Of a stretch of DNA of 64,000 bases, positions 48,339 through 60,038 are shown one piece after another; within the stretch, counting starts at the first letter, position 1; each line of letters starts with the position of its first letter. This DNA is from CAVUPF01 sp963803755 (GTDB taxonomy: Bacteria > Actinomycetota > Thermoleophilia > Solirubrobacterales > 70-9). The position numbers were made by a program, and so were the translations under genes. The DNA is taken from the NCBI GenBank assembly GCA_963803755.1, contig CAWDNP010000005.1, positions 62,001-126,000 on the forward strand. The letters run 5' to 3'. The notes under the pieces were generated by a model that was not told the origin of the DNA, made no database searches, and saw nothing but the letters and a program-made list of their open reading frames with translations.

Positions 48339-49796
48339 ACCGCCAGATCGTCCAGCTGTTCGGGCTGATCGTCGTCCTCTTCGCGGTGCTGATCGGCTTC
48401 ACTTCCTACTGGTCGGTGTTCGACGCAAAGGCGCTGAAGAACAACGCCCGAAAACCAACGCCCGCTTTTGGAGCAGCAGCAGATCAAGCGGGGGAGGATC
48501 CTCGCCGCCGATGGCAGCGTCATCGCCCGCTCGGTGCGCGATCGGCCACGGCTCGAGCCTGCGCTACGTGCGGCGCTACCCGGATGGCGCGCTGTTCGGG
48601 CATCCGATCGGCTACAGCTTTGCCCGCCAGGGCGACAGCGAGTTCGAGCAGTCCCACAACGAAGAACTGGTCGGCACCAGCTCCGAATTCGGCTCGATCC
48701 TCGACCAGCTGAGCGGCCGCAACCAGGAAGGCGACGACGTCGTCACCAACCTCGACCCGACCGCGCAGCGGGTGGCGCTGAACGCCCTCGCAGGCGACCG
48801 GCTTCGGAGCGGTGGTGGCGATCGAGCCGCGGACCGGCCGGGTGCTGGTGATGGCGTCCAACCCTCCCTACAACCCCAACCGGGTTCCCTATGACCTCTC
48901 CAAGCTCGACACCGACACAACCGAAACGCCGCTGTTTGACCGCGCCACCCAGGGCCAGTACCCACCCGGCTCGACCTTCAAGGTGGTGACCGCCGCGGCG
49001 GGGCTGAACAGCGGCACGATCACCCCGGAAACGACGATCAACGCACCGGGGACGCTGGAAGTCCAGGGCCAGCCGCTGCAAAACGACTACGACCAGAACT
49101 TCGGGCCGATCTCGCTGGACACCGCACTTACGAATTCGGTCAACACCTGGTTCGGCCAGCTCGGCCAGCGGATCGGGGAAAGCACGCTGTTTAACTACAT
49201 GGACCGCTTCGGCTTCAACGCGACGCCGGCGATCGACCTCCCCGAAGACCAGGTCGAAAAGAGCGGGGTCTTCGAAGGAAAAAACCTGCTCGGCCCCGGC
49301 GCCGGGATCGACCTCGCACGCGTGGCGATCGGCCAGGAGCGTTTGGCGGTGACGCCGCTGCAGATGGCCGAGGTTGCCGCGGCGGTCGCCGACCGGGGCA
49401 GGCTGATGAAGCCGCAGATCTGGAGCCGGGTGGTCGAACCCGACGGACACGTCGTCAAGCGCCTTAAGCCCTCCGAATACAGCCGGCCGATGAGCGAGAA
49501 GACCGCGGCGGAGCTGACCACGGCTATGGAAGGGGTTGTGCGGGAAGGAACCGGCACAAACGCGGCGATCCCAGGCGTCGCGGTCGCCGGCAAGACCGGC
49601 ACCGCCGAAACCCCCGGCAACGCGTCCTGCGGCGGGGGGACGGCGGAGAATCAGGGTTGGTTCATCGGCTTCGCGCCGGCTACAGAACCCGAAGATCGCG
49701 ATCGCCGCCACGGTCGAATGCACGACGCAGTTCGGCAACGACGTGGCGGCGCCGATCTTCCGCGCCGTCGCGGAAACGATCCTGCATGGCGAATGA
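48335..49796 (+). CDS. pbpA: Class B penicillin-binding protein (PbpA-like), frameshifted
   Basis: A short cytoplasmic N-terminus, one helix (GLIVVLFAVLIGFTSYW), a small dimerisation region (IKRGRILAADGSVIARSV) and the transpeptidase domain. Active-site motifs: SxxK in PPGSTFKVVTAA, SxN in LTNSVNTWFGQLG, KTG in AVAGKTGTAETPGN. Shifts at about 48460, 48540, 48795 and 49680. About 485 residues. Crosslinks glycan made by the preceding SEDS protein. Confidence 0.92.
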
Positions 49797-49822
49797 CGAG
49801 ATGAGACAAGGAGGCAGCAAGC

Positions 49823-51714
49823 GTGCCTGATGTGAGCGAGGGCAGCGTCGTCGACGGGCGCTATCGGGTGCTGAAGCGGATCGGCTCGGGAGGGATGGCG
49901 GACGTCTGGCTGGCCGATGACACGCACCTGCAGCGCCGGGTGGCCCTGAAGGTCCTGCACAGCCGCTTCTCCCAGGACCGCGAGTTCGTCGAGCGCTTCC
50001 GGCGGGAGGCTGAAGCCGCGGCGGGGCTTCAGCACCCCAACATCGTCGCCGTCTTTGATCGCGGCGAGTTCGAGGGCTCCTACTACATCGCCATGCAGTA
50101 CGTCGAGGGCCGCACCCTGAAGCAGCTGATCGACGCCGGCCTCGACCCCGAGCAGGCGGCCCGGCTGATCCGCCAGGTGCTGGAGGCGGCGAGCTTCGCC
50201 CATCGCCACGGCATCGTCCACCGCGATCTGAAGCCGCAGAACGTGATCGTCGACGCCGAGGGCAAGGCGGTTGTGACCGACTTCGGGATCGCCCGCGCCG
50301 GCGTCTCGGAGATCACCCAGGCCGGCTCGGTGATGGGCACCCCCCACTACCTCTCGCCCCGAGCAGGCGCAGGGGATGGACGTGACGGCGGTCTCCGACC
50401 TCTACTCGATCGGGGTGATGCTCTACGAGGCGCTGAGCGGACGGGTCCCCTTTGAGGGCGAGAGCGCCGTCGCGGTCGCGATGAAGCAGGTCTCCCAGAT
50501 GCCGCAGCGGCCCAGCTCGGTCAACCCTCGGGTCTCACCGGCGCTCGACGCGGTGGTGATGCGGGCGCTGGAGAAGGACCCCGGACAGCGCTTCCAGAGC
50601 GCCGATGCGTTCATCGCGGCGCTCGACGCGGCGCTTGAGGACTCCGGCCAGCCTGGCGGCGGCACCGCGGCCTTCGCCCCGCTGCCCCCCGTCGTCGCGA
50701 CTCCGGCGGAGAAGGAGGCGGAGGAGCCTGACTCCGATGAGGAGCGGCGCAAGAAGCGCCGCCGCCGTCTGGCTGCTGGTCGGGATTGCCGTCCTGATCG
50801 GCGCCCTGGTCGGCTTCGCTCTGACCCGCGACACGACGACCAACGTCCCCAACGTGACCGGGAACCAGTTAAACGTGGCGATCTCCCTGCTTCAGCAGGA
50901 TGGCTTCCCGATCCGCGAAGTGAAGCGGGTGGAACGCGACGCGCCACAGAACACGGTCCTCGAGCAGGACCCGGCCGCCGCGCCGCCGGCCGATAAGGCA
51001 TCGCTGAGTTGCGCCTTCCTCAACTTCTCCTGCTCAAAGCCGGCGGTGACGTTGACGGTGAGCGCCGGCCCGGGCAGCGCCAAGGTCCCGGCGACCGCGG
51101 GGCTGGCCCGGGCCATGGCCGAAGCGAAGCTGAAGAAGGCGGGTTTTGGCGTCCAGGTCGAAGACGCGCACTCAACCAGCGTCGCGGCGGGCGTCGTCAT
51201 CCACTCCACTCCCTCGGCGGGGACTGCGGCGACGCGCGGCTCCGACGTCGTCCTGACCCTCTCCACGGGGCCGAAGCTGGCCAAGGTGCCGGTGCTGGTC
51301 GGCAGCCAGCGCTCCGTGGCGGTGCAGCAGATCCGCTCCCGCGGCCTGGTAGCCGCCGTCAGCGAAGAAACGAACGCGGCTCCGGTGGGCCAGGTGGTCC
51401 GCCAGTCGCCGAGCGCGGGCAGAGAAGTCGTACCCGGCTCGACCGTCTCGATCGTCGTCTCCAAAGGCCAGCAGAAGGTCTCGGTGCCGAACCTGATCGG
51501 CAAGCTGCGCTCCGAAGCGGTGACGGCGCTTCGCGAAGCCGGGCTCAAGCCCGTCGTCTCCGAACAGGAAACCGAAGCCTCCTCGAAGGTCGGCCACGTG
51601 ATCGACCAGCTCCCGTCCGCCGGCGCAAAGGTCGAAAAGGGCGCCGAAGTGACGGTCGTGGTCGGCAAGCCGGCAGCCGAACCGACCGAACCGACCGAAC
51701 CGGGCAAGCCGTGA
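49823..51714 (+). CDS. pknB: PASTA-domain Ser/Thr kinase (PknB-like), frameshifted
   Basis: Kinase domain: RIGSGGMADVWLADD, VALKVLHSRF, IVHRDLKPQNVIV, VTDFGIARAGVSE. A juxtamembrane Arg/Lys cluster precedes a single helix (LLVGIAVLIGALVGFALT). The extracellular part has four PASTA repeats (starting NVPNVTGNQLNVAISLL, AKVPATAGLARAMAEAKL, AKVPVLVGSQRSVAVQQI, VSVPNLIGKLRSEAVTAL), which bind peptidoglycan fragments. Shifts at about 50360 and 50765. The gene ends with EPTEPTEPGKP. Confidence 0.94.
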
Positions 51715-51743
51715 GCGCAGTCGGAGGCTGGGGGAGGCGCCCG

Positions 51744-52709
51744 GTGAGGGTCGTGGTGCTCTCCGGCGGGCGCTCCTCCGAGCACGATGTCTCTCTGCGC
51801 TCGGGAGAGTCGGTGGCGCGCGGGCTGGCCGAGGCCGGGCACGAGGCGGTGCCGGTGAGGATCGGCCGCGACGGGCGCTGGAGCTGCGCCGGGGCGCCAG
51901 TCGAGCTGGCCCCGGCCGGCGGGCTGCTGGGCGCGGGCGCCGTCTTCCCGGCCCTGCACGGGCCCTTCGGTGAGGACGGCAGCGTCCAGGGGCTGCTCGA
52001 GTGGCTCGACATCCCCTACGTCGGCTCGGACGTGCTCGCCTCGGCGATCTGCATGGACAAGCTGACCCTGAAGCGGCTGTTCGCCCAGCGCGGGGTGCCG
52101 CAGGTCGAGTTCGCCCAGGCCGGCGAGAAGGGCTGGCGCGAGCGCTGCGAGGCGATGGGCCTGCCGCTCTGGGTGAAGCCCTCGCGGCTCGGCTCAAGCG
52201 TCGGGATCAGCAAGGTCGAGCGGCTGGCCGACCTCGACGCCGCGGTCGAGCTTGCCCGCCGCCACGATCCCCGCGTCATCGTCGAGGCCTCGGCCGAGGG
52301 CCGCGAGGTCGAGTGCTCGGTGCTCGGCAACGAGCGCCCCCAGACATCGTTGCCAGGGGAGATCGTCGCCAACGCCGAGTGGTATGACTTCGAGGCGAAG
52401 TACGGCGAGGGGGGAATGGAGCTGGCGGTCCCGGCGCCGATCCCCGCCGAGCAGGCGGCACTCGTTCGCGAGCTGGCCGGGGAGATCTTCGCGCTCGCCG
52501 GCTGCTCCGGCCTGGCCCGCTGCGACTTCTTCGTCAGGCCCGGTGGCGAGGTTCTCGTCAACGAGATCAACACGATGCCCGGCTTCACCGAGACCAGCGT
52601 CTACGCGAAGCTGTTCGAGTCGAGCGGCGTCCCCTACGCGGACCTCTGCGAGCGGCTCGTCGGCCTCGCGGTCGAGCGCCACGCTCGGGCGCGCTCCTAT
52701 GAGTTCTGA
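51744..52709 (+). CDS. ddl: D-alanine-D-alanine ligase (copy 2)
   Basis: An intact ATP-grasp ligase of about 321 residues: VVLSGGRSSEHDVSLRSGES (catalytic Glu), FPALHGPFGEDGSVQGLLEW, LWVKPSRLGSSVGISKVE, EWYDFEAKYGEGG with the active-site Tyr, and VNEINTMPGFTETSVYAKL. GTG 51744 has GGGGAGG 7 bp upstream; GTG 51711 overlapping the pknB stop is an alternative. Location in the wall block supports synthesis of D-Ala-D-Ala for peptidoglycan. Convergent with the next kinase, 2 bp apart. Confidence 0.93.
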   Translation: MRVVVLSGGRSSEHDVSLRSGESVARGLAEAGHEAVPVRIGRDGRWSCAGAPVELAPAGGLLGAGAVFPALHGPFGEDGSVQGLLEWLDIPYVGSDVLASAICMDKLTLKRLFAQRGVPQVEFAQAGEKGWRERCEAMGLPLWVKPSRLGSSVGISKVERLADLDAAVELARRHDPRVIVEASAEGREVECSVLGNERPQTSLPGEIVANAEWYDFEAKYGEGGMELAVPAPIPAEQAALVRELAGEIFALAGCSGLARCDFFVRPGGEVLVNEINTMPGFTETSVYAKLFESSGVPYADLCERLVGLAVERHARARSYEF

Positions 52710-52711
52710 GC

Positions 52712-54223
52712 TCAGTTCAGCAGCTTGATGTCGCTGACTTCGACCAGGTAGCCGCCGCTCTGGTCGGGGGCCGGCACGGCCTTCTTGAGCCAGAGCAGGA
52801 AGTGGCGGGCCGGATGCTGCAGGCTGCTGAGGTCGATCTCCTGCACGCCGGCAGCGTTGCTCACCTCTCCCACCGGGTGCCCCCATCCCGTGATGCCGGT
52901 CGGCGGTTCGCCCGCCACGGCGAAGACCTGCGCGTCCCAGCCGGGGGTTGGCGTGCGGACCACCATCTTTGACGGGGTCGCCGGCGCCTTTGTCGTCACG
53001 TAAATGCCCGTGCCGGGCTCTGGGCCGGTCTTCGTCCCGGCGAAGGTTGGGGATTCGTAGTGCTCGGTGGACCAGGCGGCCGGATCCGCGTTGATCACTT
53101 GCCCGACAGCTTCAGGGTTTTCTTCGCCATCGCCCTCAGGGTTGTAGTCGGTGGCGGACAAGATCGGGATCGGCTTGCCGGCGTTCCTCTCGCCACCGCC
53201 GTTGCCGAGGCTCCCGTTGCCGATGAAGTGCGCCGCCGCAAGCACCCCTCCGCCGATCAGGATTACAGCGACGATCGTCGCCCAGGACCAGCGGGCGCGA
53301 CCGGAGAGCTTGCGCTTCGGCGGCGGCACCGCGTCGAGCACGCTGGTCGCCTCGCCGGTGGTGGAGCCGGCCCTGGCCGCCTCGACCTCCAGCGCGGTGG
53401 AGAGGTCGTCGATCATCTCGCCGATCTGCTGGTAGCGCTCGTCGAGGCTCTTCGCGGTGGCGCGCTCGACCACCAGCGCAACCGCGGCGGAGGCCTCCGG
53501 CCGGCGCCGCTGCACGTCGGGCAGGTCCTCGTTGACGTGTTTCATCGCCACGCCGACCTGGCTGTCGGCGTGGAACGGCACCTGCCCGACCAGCATCTCG
53601 TAGAGGACGACGCCGAGCGAGTAGATGTCAGAGCGCGGGTCGACCTCACGCCCCATCGCCTGCTCGGGGGCGACGTAGTCGGTTGTGCCCAGCACCCGCC
53701 CGGTCGCGGTCATCCCGTCCTGCTCGAGCTGGCGGGAGATGCCGAAGTCGGTCAGCTTCGCCCGGCCCTCGCTGTCGATCAGGATGTTCTGCGGCTTGAT
53801 GTCGCGGTGGACCATGTTGCGGGCGTGGGCGACGGTGAGGCCCCGGGCGATCTCGATCGCGTAGGCGATCGCCTCCTGGGTGTCCAGTGCCCCGACCCGG
53901 GCGATCCGCTGCTTCAGCGTCTCTCCCTCGACGTACTCGAAGACGATGTAGGGATAGCCGCCGTCCTCGCCGGCGTCGATCACCGAGACGACATTGGGGT
54001 GGGAGAGCTTCGCCACCGCCCGCGCCTCCTGGCGGAAGCGCTCGAGCTGGTCGGGCTGCTCGGACATCTCCCGGTGCATCACCTTCACCGCGACCGGCCG
54101 GTCGAGGGTCTCGTCGCGGGCCAGGTAGACGGTCGACATCCCGCCGCTGCCCAGCTTCGCCTCCAGCCGATAGCGGCCGGAGAGCACCGTTCCGATCATC
54201 GCGCTTGAGGAGCGAGCCTCCAT
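52712..54223 (-). CDS. Ser/Thr protein kinase with non-PASTA, MviN-like ectodomain
   Basis: An intact 503-residue kinase: KLGSGGMSTVYLARDE, VAVKVMHREMSEQPDQ, MVHRDIKPQNILIDSE, TDFGISRQLEQDGMTATG, YVAPEQAMGRE. A helix (WATIVAVILIGGGVLAAAHF) leads to an extracellular beta domain of about 160 residues starting ILSATDYNPEGDGEENPEAV and containing INADPAAWSTEHYESPTF. That opening strongly recalls the discoidin-like ectodomain of actinobacterial MurJ/MviN. Start ATG 54223 or 54199. Confidence 0.92.
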   Translation of the reverse strand: MEARSSSAMIGTVLSGRYRLEAKLGSGGMSTVYLARDETLDRPVAVKVMHREMSEQPDQLERFRQEARAVAKLSHPNVVSVIDAGEDGGYPYIVFEYVEGETLKQRIARVGALDTQEAIAYAIEIARGLTVAHARNMVHRDIKPQNILIDSEGRAKLTDFGISRQLEQDGMTATGRVLGTTDYVAPEQAMGREVDPRSDIYSLGVVLYEMLVGQVPFHADSQVGVAMKHVNEDLPDVQRRRPEASAAVALVVERATAKSLDERYQQIGEMIDDLSTALEVEAARAGSTTGEATSVLDAVPPPKRKLSGRARWSWATIVAVILIGGGVLAAAHFIGNGSLGNGGGERNAGKPIPILSATDYNPEGDGEENPEAVGQVINADPAAWSTEHYESPTFAGTKTGPEPGTGIYVTTKAPATPSKMVVRTPTPGWDAQVFAVAGEPPTGITGWGHPVGEVSNAAGVQEIDLSSLQHPARHFLLWLKKAVPAPDQSGGYLVEVSDIKLLN

Positions 54224-54287
54224 CTATCCGGGTCCATTGTCGAGCACTCTCGCAATGGAGGTTCTCCGTCGCGCCGAGGTATCCCAC

Positions 54288-55286
<999 letters not shown>

Positions 55287-55361
55287 CGGGTACCCTCGGG
55301 CGAGTGCGCCAGTCGACACGGACTGACGATGACCGGAGCACCACCGTGTCGGTTGGCGAGC

Positions 55362-56173
55362 TCATCGATGCAGCTTTGCAAGAACCGCGGCCGCCAGGGC
55401 GGCGCGGTAGGCGGCGTAGGGCCAGAGGGCCCGATCGCGCTCGACCAGGTGGATGAGGCGTTGCGAGGCAAGGGTCGAGGCGAACGAGGCGGCGACCCCG
55501 ACGGCCATCGAGCGGCGCAGCTCGGGCGAGGCGCCGCGGCTTTGGAGTCGGCCGCCCTTCAGCGCCGTGGCGCCGACGATGATCGGCAGCGCCACGGTTC
55601 GGGAGAGCAGGTTCGCCTGCGCGCGGGAGAAGCGGCGGGCGCGGGCCGCGGTCAGCGTGGCGCCGTTGCGCGAGACCCCCGGCGCCAGCGCCGCCGCTTG
55701 GGCCACTGCCCAGCGCCAGCGCGTCGCGCCAGTCGACCTCCCCCCGCCCGCGCTCTTGCGGTCGGCGGTCGGCGAGCGCCATCGCCGCCGCGCCGCCCAG
55801 CAGTCCGATCGCGGTCGCCCTTGGCCCGCCGAGCCGCCGCTCGATCGGTCGCTCCAGCGTGTAGCCGACGACCGCCGCCGGGGCGAAGGAGAGCGCCAGC
55901 ACCACCGCCCGGCGCAGGTCGAAGTGGCGCAGCTCCTCTGCGATCACCCGCCGCTGGCCGATCAGCAGCGCCGCCGCCGCGCCGGCATGCAGCGCCACCT
56001 CGAAGCTCTTGCGGACCTCCGGGTCGATCGCCTCCCATTCCCACCCGACCAGCCACGGGCACCAGCACGATGTGGGCGGAGCTGGAGACCGGCAGTAGCT
56101 CTGCCGGCCCCTGGACGATCCCCAGCGCGATCGCGCGCCGGGTCGGGATCCGCCCGTCGACCGCTTCGCTCAA
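55362..56173 (-). CDS. uppP: Undecaprenyl-diphosphatase (UppP/BacA), frameshifted
   Basis: The integral membrane phosphatase that recycles the lipid carrier of wall synthesis. Motifs: ALGIVQGPAELLPVSSSAHI (catalytic Glu and SSSAH), a middle helix region with AVVLALSFAPAAVVG, and ALAPGVSRNGATLTAARA carrying the second signature. Shifts at about 56060 and 55700. TTG 56173 overlaps the DedA stop (TTGA). Confidence 0.9.
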
Positions 56174-56841
56174 GCGCCCCCGGCGCCGACGGGCTCGGTC
56201 GCCTTGCCGGGGCCTTGCCCGCCGCCCCGCCGCCGCTTCACGATGGCGTACACGGCCAGCCCGACGATCGCGGCGACGACCAGGTAGTCGAGGATCTGGA
56301 GGTGGTGGCGCCACTGCTGCCAGTTATCGCCGACCGCCTGCCCGATCAGCGCGAAGCCGAGCACCCAGGGCAGCGAGCCGATCGCGGTCAGCCAGGTGAA
56401 CCGCCAGAACGGCATCTTCGCCAGGCCGGCCGGGAGCGAGACGAAGGCCCGCACGAGCGGCACCAGGCGGGTGAAGAAGACGGTGGCGTCGCCGTGGCGC
56501 TTGAACCAGCCGTCCACCCGGGCCAGCCGCGACGGGCTGAGGTGGATCAGGCGGTTCTTCTCCAGCAGGTCGATGCGACCGTAGTAGCCGATCGCATAGG
56601 TCAGCCAGGACCCAGCCATGTTTCCCGCGAGGCCTGCCACCGTCACCCCGATCAGCGTCTGGCTGCCGTTGGAGACGTCGAAGCCGCCGAACAGCATCAC
56701 CGCCTCGCTGGGGATCGGGATGCAGGCGCTCCCCGCCGCCATCAGCAGGAACACCCCCGCCAGGCCGGTGCTTTCGACCACGCTGACGCAGAATTCGACG
56801 ATCGGCCCGGTGATATCGGCGTAGAGCAGTGGATTCGGCAT
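56170..56841 (-). CDS. DedA-family membrane protein
   Basis: A 223-residue protein with the DedA pattern: LAGVFLLMAAGSACIPIPSE, LAGNMAGSWLTYAIGYYGR, FFTRLVPLVRAFVSLPAGLA, MPFWRFTWLTAIGSLPWVLG. Members act in lipid-carrier (undecaprenyl phosphate) flipping and membrane homeostasis. It is coupled to uppP by overlapping stop and start codons, consistent with a shared role in the undecaprenyl cycle. Intact. Confidence 0.9.
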   Translation of the reverse strand: MPNPLLYADITGPIVEFCVSVVESTGLAGVFLLMAAGSACIPIPSEAVMLFGGFDVSNGSQTLIGVTVAGLAGNMAGSWLTYAIGYYGRIDLLEKNRLIHLSPSRLARVDGWFKRHGDATVFFTRLVPLVRAFVSLPAGLAKMPFWRFTWLTAIGSLPWVLGFALIGQAVGDNWQQWRHHLQILDYLVVAAIVGLAVYAIVKRRRGGGQGPGKATEPVGAGGA

Positions 56842-56890
56842 AAAGAGACCCGTGATCCTAAGACCTCAGCCTCTAAACTCGCCCGGTCCC

Positions 56891-58779
56891 ATGCAGCGGC
56901 TGAACCATCCCGTCTATCGCAATCGGGTGCTCCAGGTGTTCGCCGACGCGGTCTTGGTCGCGCTCTCCTTCTTCTTGGCCTTCCAGCTGCGCTTCCTCGA
57001 CGACGCGCACGGGCTCCCACCCCGCTACCAGCTGCTCTTCGCCCAGGCGGTCGGCATCGTCGTCGTCGGCAAGCTGGTCGTCTTCGGCGCCTTCGGGCTC
57101 TACCAGAAGTGGTGGCGCTACGTGAGCGGCCGCGACGTCCTCCTCATCCTCCGCGCCGTCGCCTTCGCCAGCGTGATCGTCGTCGTCTTCTTCGCCGTGG
57201 TGCAGCCGTTCAAGCACACCCTGCCGCGCTCGGTGGTGGTGATGGACTTCATCCTGACCGTGCTGCTGATCGCCGGCGCCCGCCTTGCGGTGCGGCTGAT
57301 CGTCGAGCGGCCCTCGCGCGGCTCTCGCGTCCCCAGGCGCGAGGTGCTGGTGATCGGCGCCGGCTCGGGTGGGCAGATGGTGGTTCGCGAGCTGCAACTC
57401 AACCCCAACCTCGGCTCGACCGCGATCGGCTTCGTCGATGATGACCCGCGCAAGCGGGGGATGCGGATGCTGGGGCTGAAGGTGCTCGGCTCGACCGAGG
57501 ACATCGTCGCGATCCTCGATGAGGCCGAGCCCGACGAGGTGGTGATCGCGATCCCCTCGGCGCCGGGGACGCTGCGAGCCAAGGTGGTCGCCGCCTGCCG
57601 CGAGCGCGAGATCCGCGTGCGCACCCTGCCCACCGTGTTCGAGCTGCTGCGCGGCGGCGTCCAGCTCAACAAGCAGCTGCGCGAGGTCCAGGTCGAGGAC
57701 GTGCTGGGCCGCGACCCGGTCGTCTTCGAACTCGACCGGGCCGGCGCCTACCTGCGCGATCGGATCGTCCTCGTCACCGGGGCGGGCGGCTCGATCGGCG
57801 CCGAGCTTTGCCGCCAGATCGCCCGGGTCCGGCCGAGGCTGCTGGTGATGCTCGACCACGCCGAGGACAACCTCTTCGAGATCGACCGCGAGATGGTCGA
57901 GGAGCGCCACTTCACCAACGTCGAGTCGGTGCTCGCCGACTGCAAGGAGCCGCACCGGATGCTGGAGGTGATGCAGCGCTTCAAGCCCTCCGTCGTCTTC
58001 CACGCCGCCGCCTATAAGCACGTGCCGCTGATGGAGGCCAACCCGCTGGAGGCCGTCCGCAACAACGCGATCGCGACGCGGGTCACTGCGGAGACGGCCG
58101 CCGCCTCCAAGGTCGAGCGCTTCGTCCTCATCTCCACCGACAAGGCGGTCAACCCGCAGACGGTGATGGGCGCCTCGAAGGCGATGGCGGAGTGGATCGT
58201 CGAGTTGGCCGGCCACAAGCACCCCGCACCCGCTTCGCCAGCGTCCGCTTCGGCAACGTGCTCGCCTCCTCGGGCAGCGTCGTGCCGATCTTCCGCAGCC
58301 AGATCGAGCGGGGCGGGCCGGTCACCGTCACCCATCCCGAGATGACCCGCTACTTCATGACTATCCCCGAGGCGGTCCAGCTCGTCATCCGCGCCGGGGA
58401 CATCGGGGCCGGCAAGGGGGAGGTCTTCGTCCTCGACATGGGCGATCCGGTGAAGATCGTCGACCTCGCGCACAACATGATCCGCCTCGCCGGGTACGAG
58501 CCGGAGCGCGACATCGCGATCGAGTTCACCAAACCGCGGCCCGGCGAGAAGCTGCACGAGCAGCTCTTCGGTTTGGGCGAGAGCGAGCAGCCGACCGCCT
58601 CGAAGCGGATCCGGCGGGCGGTGCGGGAGGCGCCGCTTGACCCGGAGTGGGTCGAGTCGACACTGAACTCGCTCGAGCACCTGGTGTTGGCCGGCGACGA
58701 GGCCGATCTGGCCGCGCGAGTCGTCGAGATGATCACCTCGCCCGGCGGCGACGCGGCGACGGTCGTCTACGACGAGTAG
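56891..58779 (+). CDS. Membrane NDP-sugar epimerase/dehydratase (PglF/CapD/WbpM type), one frameshift
   Basis: Four N-terminal helices (FADAVLVALSFFLAFQLRF etc.), a CoA-binding-like domain (VLVIGAGSGGQMVVRELQL) and an extended SDR domain: LVTGAGGSIGAELCRQIARV, VLADCKEPHRML, HAAAYKHVPLMEANPLEAV, LISTDKAVNPQTVMGASKAM. One shift at about 58225 before RFASVRFGNVLASSGSVVP. About 630 residues, normal for the family. First step to modified sugars for the surface polysaccharide made by the genes downstream. Confidence 0.92.
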
Positions 58780-58796
58780 CCTCTCGCAGCCACTCC

Positions 58797-59573
58797 GTGG
58801 AGTTGATCAAGGAAATCGGCGCTTTCGCCGGCCTGGCCGCGTTCTTCGGCCTCGCCATGCTCGCCCTGCTCTCCTTCACCCACGGGCGCGACATCCGGCG
58901 GCTGCGCGAGTGGGCCGGCTCGGCGCCGGAGCGCGACGCGGAGCGCAAGGAGTCGACCTCGGCGGCGGCCGCCCAGCGCGCCGAGGAGCTGCGCCGCCTC
59001 GAGGAGGCCCGTACCGCGGAACAGCAGGCGGTCGCGCTGCGCGAGGAGCGGCGGCAGCGCCGCGAGGCAGGCCTGCCGGAAATGACCCGCAGCGAGCGGC
59101 TGCGCGCAGTGGCTGCTCCGCCCGCGGGGAGCGGCTCGCCGAGCCGCGCTACCTGGCGGCGGTCTTCGTCGTCGTGCTGGTCGTCGGCGGCGGCGTCGCC
59201 TACGCGGCGCTGCACGGGTCCGGCGGCGGCGGAGGCGGCAAGGACGGCAAGAGCGCCGCCGCCGCTCGCCGAAGCCGAGCGAAATCGAGGTCACGGTGCT
59301 GAACGGGACCGCCGTGCCGGGGCTCGCGGCTCGCTACGGCGACAAAGTCCAGCGCAAGGGCTTCAAGCTGGGGGCGATAACCAACAGCAACGCCAGCTTC
59401 GCCGCCAGCACCGTCATGTTCAAGCCCGGCCACGCCCCCGAAGCGCAGAGCTTCTCGCCAGAGACCTGGGGATCGGCCAGGTGCAGCCGATGACTTCTGA
59501 AGTCGACTCGGTCTCCGCCGGGGCCCCGGTCTCGGTGATCGTCGGCGAAAACGATGCCTCGTCGACGGGTTAG
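58797..59573 (+). CDS. LytR_C-domain membrane protein, frameshifted
   Basis: An N-terminal helix (AGLAAFFGLAMLALLSF), a charged coiled-coil-like segment (AEELRRLEEARTAEQQAVAL), a second helix (YLAAVFVVVLVVGGGVAYAA), a Gly-rich linker and the C-terminal LytR_C domain (IEVTVLNGTAVPGLAARYG, KGFKLGAITNSNASF). Shifts at about 59125, 59260 and 59450. LytR_C is a wall-associated domain seen with LCP proteins, but the LCP catalytic part is absent. Start GTG 58797. Confidence 0.78.
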   Translation: MELIKEIGAFAGLAAFFGLAMLALLSFTHGRDIRRLREWAGSAPERDAERKESTSAAAAQRAEELRRLEEARTAEQQAVALREERRQRREAGLPEMTRSERLRAVAAPPAGSGSPSRATWRRSSSSCWSSAAASPTRRCTGPAAAEAARTARAPPPLAEAERNRGHGAERDRRAGARGSLRRQSPAQGLQAGGDNQQQRQLRRQHRHVQARPRPRSAELLARDLGIGQVQPMTSEVDSVSAGAPVSVIVGENDASSTG

Positions 59574-60038
59574 CGCGGCCGGCCTGGTCTTCGCGCTGCT
59601 CGTCCTCGCCACGGTCGCGGCCTTCGCCTGTCTCGCAGCGGCTGAAGCGAGACCCGCTCGTCCTCGACCACGTCACCTTCGGCACCGCCGCCGGACACGC
59701 CTTCACGCCGAGCGGGAGCTGCCGCTCCGGCCCCGAGCGGATCAGCTTCCGCATCACCCACTCTGACCACGCGACCGTGCAGGTGATCCGGCCCAGCGGG
59801 CGGGCTGCGTCTTCACCCTCGCCCGCGACCGCTACCTGCCGGGCTACAACTTCTTCACCTTCTACTGGGACGGCCGCGACCGCGACGGCGCGCATCGCGC
59901 CGCCCGGCCGCTACAAGCTGCGAGTCAAGCTGCTCGCCCAGGAACGCAACCTCGTCCTGCCCGGGACGATCCGCCTGCGCCTGGGCGCCGCGCAACCCCA
60001 CCGCGGGCTGCAGGCGCGCCGCGAAGGGCGCAGCTTGA
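59554..60038 (+). CDS. Small secreted or anchored protein with FlgD/Ig-like strand pattern, frameshifted
   Basis: ATG 59554 overlaps the previous stop. A signal-like helix (GLVFALLVLATVAAFA) leads to a beta-rich sequence: PLVLDHVTFGTAAGHAF, RISFRITHSDHATVQVIRP, YNFFTFYWDGRD and GRYKLRVKLLAQERNLVLPG. This pattern resembles FlgD/FN3-like domains that close filaments or bind partners. At least four shifts. It ends TGA 60036-60038, overlapping the next start. Function unknown. Confidence 0.6.

Noticed and set aside
52697..52722. Palindrome CTGAGCTCAG between ddl and the third kinase as a terminator
   Set aside because: No loop and no T-tract; it simply holds the stop codons of both convergent genes.
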